Of a stretch of 8,919 nt of DNA, positions 6,689 to 8,919 are shown piece by piece. Position numbers and translations under genes: made by a program. The DNA is from Clostridiales bacterium (GTDB lineage Bacteria; Bacillota; Clostridia; Oscillospirales; QAMX01), in contig JAEDMJ010000064.1 in NCBI GenBank assembly GCA_016303065.1, positions 1 to 8,919 on the forward strand, in the 5' to 3' direction. The notes under the pieces are model-generated. The model was not told the origin of the DNA. It worked only from the letters and a program-made list of their open reading frames with translations, and searched no databases. The stretch's first letter is position 1; the number at the start of each line of letters is the position of its first letter.

Positions 6689-7471
6689 ATGATTATTAAT
6701 TCTATTGGATACAACTTTTGTCATGATAAGAATTTCCGTATAGAAAGGCCGCAGGGACTGGACGAATACTTGTTGTTGACAATCCGATCAAAGGCTTATT
6801 TCGGACCGAAAAGCAAGAAATCCGAAATTGAGGCGAACTCACTTGTTGTTTTTCGCAAAAAAACACCGCAATACTTCGGCGCGAGCGATGATATATACAT
6901 CAATGACTGGATAAGCTTTGATATGAGTCCGGAAGAGGAAAAGGTATTCGGGGAAACAATTGTTTTTGATAAAATCATTCAATCCGAAGATATTGGGGTA
7001 TGTTCGGAAATAATACGATTGATGCAGAACGAATTTTATTCATCGGCAATATATAAAGAAGAACTCATACACTTATACTTTCAAATCATTAGAAAAAAGT
7101 TAGATAAAATGTTTGGCAGTTTTGAATTAAAAACAAAATACTATAACGAACTGTTGTCAATAAGAACCGATATACACAATAATCCTTGGAAAAAGCACTC
7201 AGTTAAGGCACTTGCGGCAAAAATCAGTATCAGCGAGTCTTACTTTCAGCATTTATATAAAGAATATTTTGGCGTATCACCTATTGCTGACGAAATTAAC
7301 AGCCGTGTGGAATATTCAAAACATTTATTAAGTTCATCCAATTATTCCGTAAGAGAAATTTCCGAAATGCTTAATTACAGTTGTGACACACAATATATGA
7401 AGCAATTCAAGACAGTTACCCGTATGACTCCACGTGAATACAGAAAATCTTTTTTCAGTAAAATCAAATAA
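6689..7471 (+). CDS. AraC/XylS family transcriptional regulator
   Basis: A 260-residue regulator. The N-terminal part (about 25-100) resembles the cupin-like ligand domain of AraC proteins (IEANSLVVFRKKTPQYFGASDDIYINDWISFD). A helical linker follows (about 100-150). The C-terminus (about 165-256) has the two helix-turn-helix motifs, VKALAAKISISESYFQHLYKEYFG (172-195) and VREISEMLNYSCDTQYMKQFKTVT (221-244), followed by the family signature MTPREYRKSF. It is divergently transcribed from the GH5-GH43 operon, with 133 bp between the starts, and is the obvious candidate activator of that operon in response to a sugar. The ribosome site is unusual: GGGG 8 nt and AGGA 1 nt before the ATG. The family call is firm; inducer unknown. 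Confidence 0.92.
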   Translation: MIINSIGYNFCHDKNFRIERPQGLDEYLLLTIRSKAYFGPKSKKSEIEANSLVVFRKKTPQYFGASDDIYINDWISFDMSPEEEKVFGETIVFDKIIQSEDIGVCSEIIRLMQNEFYSSAIYKEELIHLYFQIIRKKLDKMFGSFELKTKYYNELLSIRTDIHNNPWKKHSVKALAAKISISESYFQHLYKEYFGVSPIADEINSRVEYSKHLLSSSNYSVREISEMLNYSCDTQYMKQFKTVTRMTPREYRKSFFSKIK

Positions 7472-7509
7472 TTCATTTTCTAAATCTCTATCTTGTTCAT
7501 AACTCACAA

Positions 7510-7538
7510 TACCTATGGATAACACAGGTAACTTTTTT
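7510..7538 (+). terminator. Weak intrinsic terminator after the araC-type gene
   Basis: A short stem, TACCT (7510-7514) with AGGTA (7526-7530), with an 11-nt loop, is followed by AC and six T (7533-7538). It is 39 bp after the regulator stop. The T tract is good but the stem is weak, so termination may instead occur in the hairpin-rich element further on. Confidence 0.35.
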
Positions 7539-7548
7539 CTCCCCTACA

Positions 7549-7578
7549 TTGGACACTGCCTTTGCTATATTGTAGTAT
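7549..7578 (+). promoter_or_regulatory. Possible promoter reading into repeat element B
   Basis: TTGGAC (7549-7554) and TAGTAT (7573-7578) are 18 bp apart on the plus strand, about 24 bp before the first hairpin of copy B. Copy A has no clear equivalent. If real, it would produce a short structured RNA; no convincing start codon with ribosome site follows. Low certainty. Confidence 0.25.
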
Positions 7579-7708
7579 GCAGGCGGTAGAGGTAAACGAT
7601 CTTGGGCGGAGCCCAAATGTTTACGGCGTTAGCCGCAACATCGTTTCTCCACAGGAGAACATCATTGATGCATAGCATCACATCGTTTATGCTTCAGCAA
7701 AATATCGT

Positions 7709-7734
7709 TTTGTGTCCGCCAGGGCGGACACAAA
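7709..7734. repeat. Strong hairpin inside element B
   Basis: Perfect 12-bp inverted repeat TTTGTGTCCGCC (7709-7720) and GGCGGACACAAA (7723-7734) with only two bases between the arms. It has a GC-rich core and is followed by an A-rich stretch, so on the minus strand a T-run precedes rather than follows it. Copy A lacks it. Confidence 0.85.
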
Positions 7735-7748
7735 CACCAAAAAAAACG

Positions 7749-7780
7749 CTCCCGCAAAGAAAGCGCTTCCTTCGCGGGAG
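7749..7780. repeat. Second long hairpin inside element B (terminator-like on the minus strand)
   Basis: CTCCCGC (7749-7755) pairs with GCGGGAG (7774-7780). The interior AAAGAAAGCGCTTCCTT is itself almost palindromic, so the whole 32-bp stretch can fold into one nearly continuous stem. On the minus strand the stem is followed by GTTTTTTTTGG, so it could terminate transcription coming from the membrane protein gene. Confidence 0.7.
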
Positions 7781-7889
7781 TTTGAACTGAATGACGAAAA
7801 TGAAGGGTATGAAAACCGGGGAATTATTTATTTCAAATCGTCATATCCGCAAATATTTGCAAAGACAGAGAACCCTCCCCCGGCCTCTC

Positions 7890-8531
7890 TTATTCATAAC
7901 GGGCAGCAACATAACCTTTGTTGTATATTTGTTCAAAAGCCGCCTTTTTGTTGGCGATAATGTAATCCAAAATGTGTCTGTTATCCAACTTGATGTCTAA
8001 GCACTCCAACATTTTAAGAGAAGTTGGGTTAACAGCCAAAGTAACAATATGTTCCTCGTCCCAGGCAAATTGTATATATACGCCTACTCTTTTACAGTAA
8101 TTATCCGTTACAACATTTTTGCTCAGGTGATTGTAATAAAACAATTCGTCATTTACGTACATACCGTGCTCATCAAATCTCAGAGAAAAATCTTCTGTGG
8201 AAAAATCGTATACTTTAAGCGGTTCTACGGTTGAAGTATCAAAATCGTAACGTTCAAGTTCAACGCCAATTGCTTTTTTACGAACAAACGGAACACTTGC
8301 TAAAAAGATAACCGAAATTAATACAAAAACACCTAAACACAGTAATCCGTGCACTAAGTATTTTTCATCGTCGATTTCCATTAAAACAGCAAATGCTGCA
8401 AAAAGCAAAAAACAAATAACGGCATAAATAGGGGTTAATATGTAGGACACCGTAAAATTCAAAGGCAGCATTTGAGTTTTTTCGTATGCAACAATTTCTC
8501 TTAACCCTACTTTATCTTTTTCTCTGGCCAT
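7890..8531 (-). CDS. Membrane protein of unknown family with two transmembrane helices
   Basis: A 213-residue protein. After a charged N-terminus (MAREKDKVGLREIVAYEKTQ) come two hydrophobic helices at about 29-51 and 59-82, joined by a short acidic loop (MEIDDEKY). About 130 residues of soluble, mixed-charge domain (from RKKAIGVELERYDF) follow. The arrangement, with both termini probably cytoplasmic and a domain resembling a beta-rich PH-like fold (EHGMYVNDELFYYNHLSKNVVTDN), recalls small YcxB-like or PH-domain membrane proteins, but I see no diagnostic motif and make no functional call. The start is supported by GGCGGTGAAG upstream and an adjacent promoter. It is monocistronic, AT-rich, and its TAA stop abuts element B. 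Confidence 0.75.
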   Translation of the reverse strand: MAREKDKVGLREIVAYEKTQMLPLNFTVSYILTPIYAVICFLLFAAFAVLMEIDDEKYLVHGLLCLGVFVLISVIFLASVPFVRKKAIGVELERYDFDTSTVEPLKVYDFSTEDFSLRFDEHGMYVNDELFYYNHLSKNVVTDNYCKRVGVYIQFAWDEEHIVTLAVNPTSLKMLECLDIKLDNRHILDYIIANKKAAFEQIYNKGYVAARYE

Positions 8532-8551
8532 AACTTCACCGCCTTGAGTGC

Positions 8552-8580
8552 ATTATACCATATCATCGGTGGGGATACAA
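8552..8580 (-). promoter_or_regulatory. Promoter of the two-helix membrane protein gene
   Basis: On the minus strand TTGTAT (8575-8580) and a perfect TATAAT (8552-8557) are 17 bp apart, and TGG precedes the -10, making an extended -10. The start codon follows 20 bp downstream. Confidence 0.65.
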
Positions 8581-8640
8581 GCTTCACTATTGAATATTCA
8601 TTTGAAAAGACTACATAATAATTGGCAGGCTTTTTCACCC

Positions 8641-8850
8641 GTTCCGAAAAACGCACAAATTACATAAAAAGCGCGCCGATCCGGAGAAAGAGTCTGTCTT
8701 CCCAAGCGCCCCTGTTTTCCGGACAGCGCGCCCTCTTCGCAGAAAGCGCCCGATTTGCCCAAAAAAGCAGCATTCCGGATCGCCCTCACCCGTTTTGTAA
8801 AAGCGCACCTGTTCTCCCCGGAAAGTTCCGATTTCCCCCAAAGCGCACGG
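8641..8850. repeat. Degenerate GC-rich tandem array with a period near 20 bp
   Basis: AAGCGC occurs at 8669, 8704, 8744, 8801 and 8841, with close variants at 8724 and 8765. Spacings are 35, 20, 20, 21, 36 and 40 bp, i.e. near multiples of 20. Between them CCTGTTxTCC, CGATTTxCCC and CCGGA segments recur. The composition contrasts with the AT-rich DNA to its left. Open frames here on both strands lack ribosome sites and simply reflect the repeat, so I call no gene in 8581-8919. Confidence 0.5.
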
Positions 8851-8884
8851 CGGTACGTTGAAAATACAGGTTCTATAATAAATG

Positions 8885-8913
8885 TTGGGGTCAGGCAGTG
8901 AACCTGACCCCAA
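8885..8913. repeat. Strong hairpin at the right edge (terminator or REP-like)
   Basis: TTGGGGTCAGG (8885-8895) and CCTGACCCCAA (8903-8913) form a perfect 11-bp stem with a 7-nt loop. No T run follows on the plus strand; on the minus strand CATTTATTATAG follows. An alternative stem, CAGGTTC (8867-8873) with GAACCTG (8900-8906), overlaps its right arm. A TATAAT at 8874-8879 lies just upstream. What lies beyond the window decides its role. Confidence 0.6.
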
Positions 8914-8919
8914 AGGCTT

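Larger units (their letters stand above)
7602..7889. repeat. Multi-hairpin intergenic element, copy B
   Basis: Full-length relative of copy A. It is a chain of short perfect hairpins separated by AACATCGTTT-type linkers: TTGGGC/GCCCAA (7602-7616), CGGC/GCCG (7624-7635), TTCTCC/GGAGAA (7645-7659), TGATGC/GCATCA (7666-7680), and a weaker TGC/GCA at 7690-7699. On the minus strand these form units of 21 nt beginning AACGATGT, AATGATGT or AACGATGTT. Two larger hairpins absent from A follow (listed separately). The tail block 7781-7873 is shared with A and contains GCAAATATTTGC (7849-7860). It lies between convergent genes and ends exactly at the stop codon of the membrane protein gene. I find no coding sense in it: frames are broken by stops and lack ribosome sites. 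Confidence 0.78.

Noticed and set aside
7602..8000. Plus-strand frames in and after element B
   Set aside because: They run over strong hairpins and antisense into the membrane protein gene; no ribosome sites and no conserved protein sense compared with copy A.
8858..8879. Promoter TTGAAA with TATAAT
   Set aside because: The spacing is only 10 bp, too short for a sigma-A promoter, and no other -35 fits the TATAAT.
8622..8913. Open frames on both strands at the right edge
   Set aside because: They coincide with the degenerate tandem repeat, overlap each other, and lack ribosome sites.

Overview
The window looks like a chromosomal segment of an anaerobic Firmicute, most likely a gut Clostridia/Oscillospiraceae-type genome. 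The basis is the gene content (a GH95 fucosidase-type enzyme, TrmK, RqcH, a CcpA-type cre box, Gram-positive promoters and Shine-Dalgarno sites, a DUF1858 redox-disulfide protein) and the general style of the proteins. No rRNA, tRNA, CRISPR array, transposase or integrase was seen.

Left part (1-3843), GC-rich. A GH95 glycosidase on the minus strand runs off the left edge with only its N-terminal 309 codons present. Diverging from it is a tight plus-strand operon: a 67-residue DUF1858 CxxC protein, trmK (tRNA m1A22 methyltransferase) and rqcH (the ribosome quality control factor that adds alanine tails). It ends at a strong, probably bidirectional, terminator.

Middle part (3844-8580), clearly more AT-rich. 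It holds a small lipoprotein gene (minus), a glycan-degradation locus, and a two-helix membrane protein of unknown family (minus). The glycan locus is an AraC-type regulator (plus) divergent from a GH5-like endo-glycosidase plus GH43 exo-glycosidase operon (minus). A consensus CcpA catabolite-repression site sits in the operon leader, so the enzymes are probably induced by a sugar through the AraC protein and shut down by preferred carbon sources. Neither enzyme has a signal peptide, so they should act on imported oligosaccharides; no transporter is present here.

The most unusual feature is a pair of related non-coding elements, A (about 4407-4633) and B (about 7602-7889), about 3.2 kb apart in the same orientation. 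Each is a chain of roughly 21-nt units: a conserved AACGATGT-type linker (read on the minus strand) alternating with small hairpins whose sequences differ between copies while the pairing is often kept. Both are followed by a conserved block of about 95 bp containing the palindrome CAAATATTTG. Copy B additionally carries two strong hairpins. Each copy ends at the stop codon of a minus-strand gene.

Right edge (8581-8919). No convincing gene. It returns to GC-rich sequence as a decayed, roughly 20-bp-period repeat array, and ends in a strong hairpin that overlaps a competing alternative stem.
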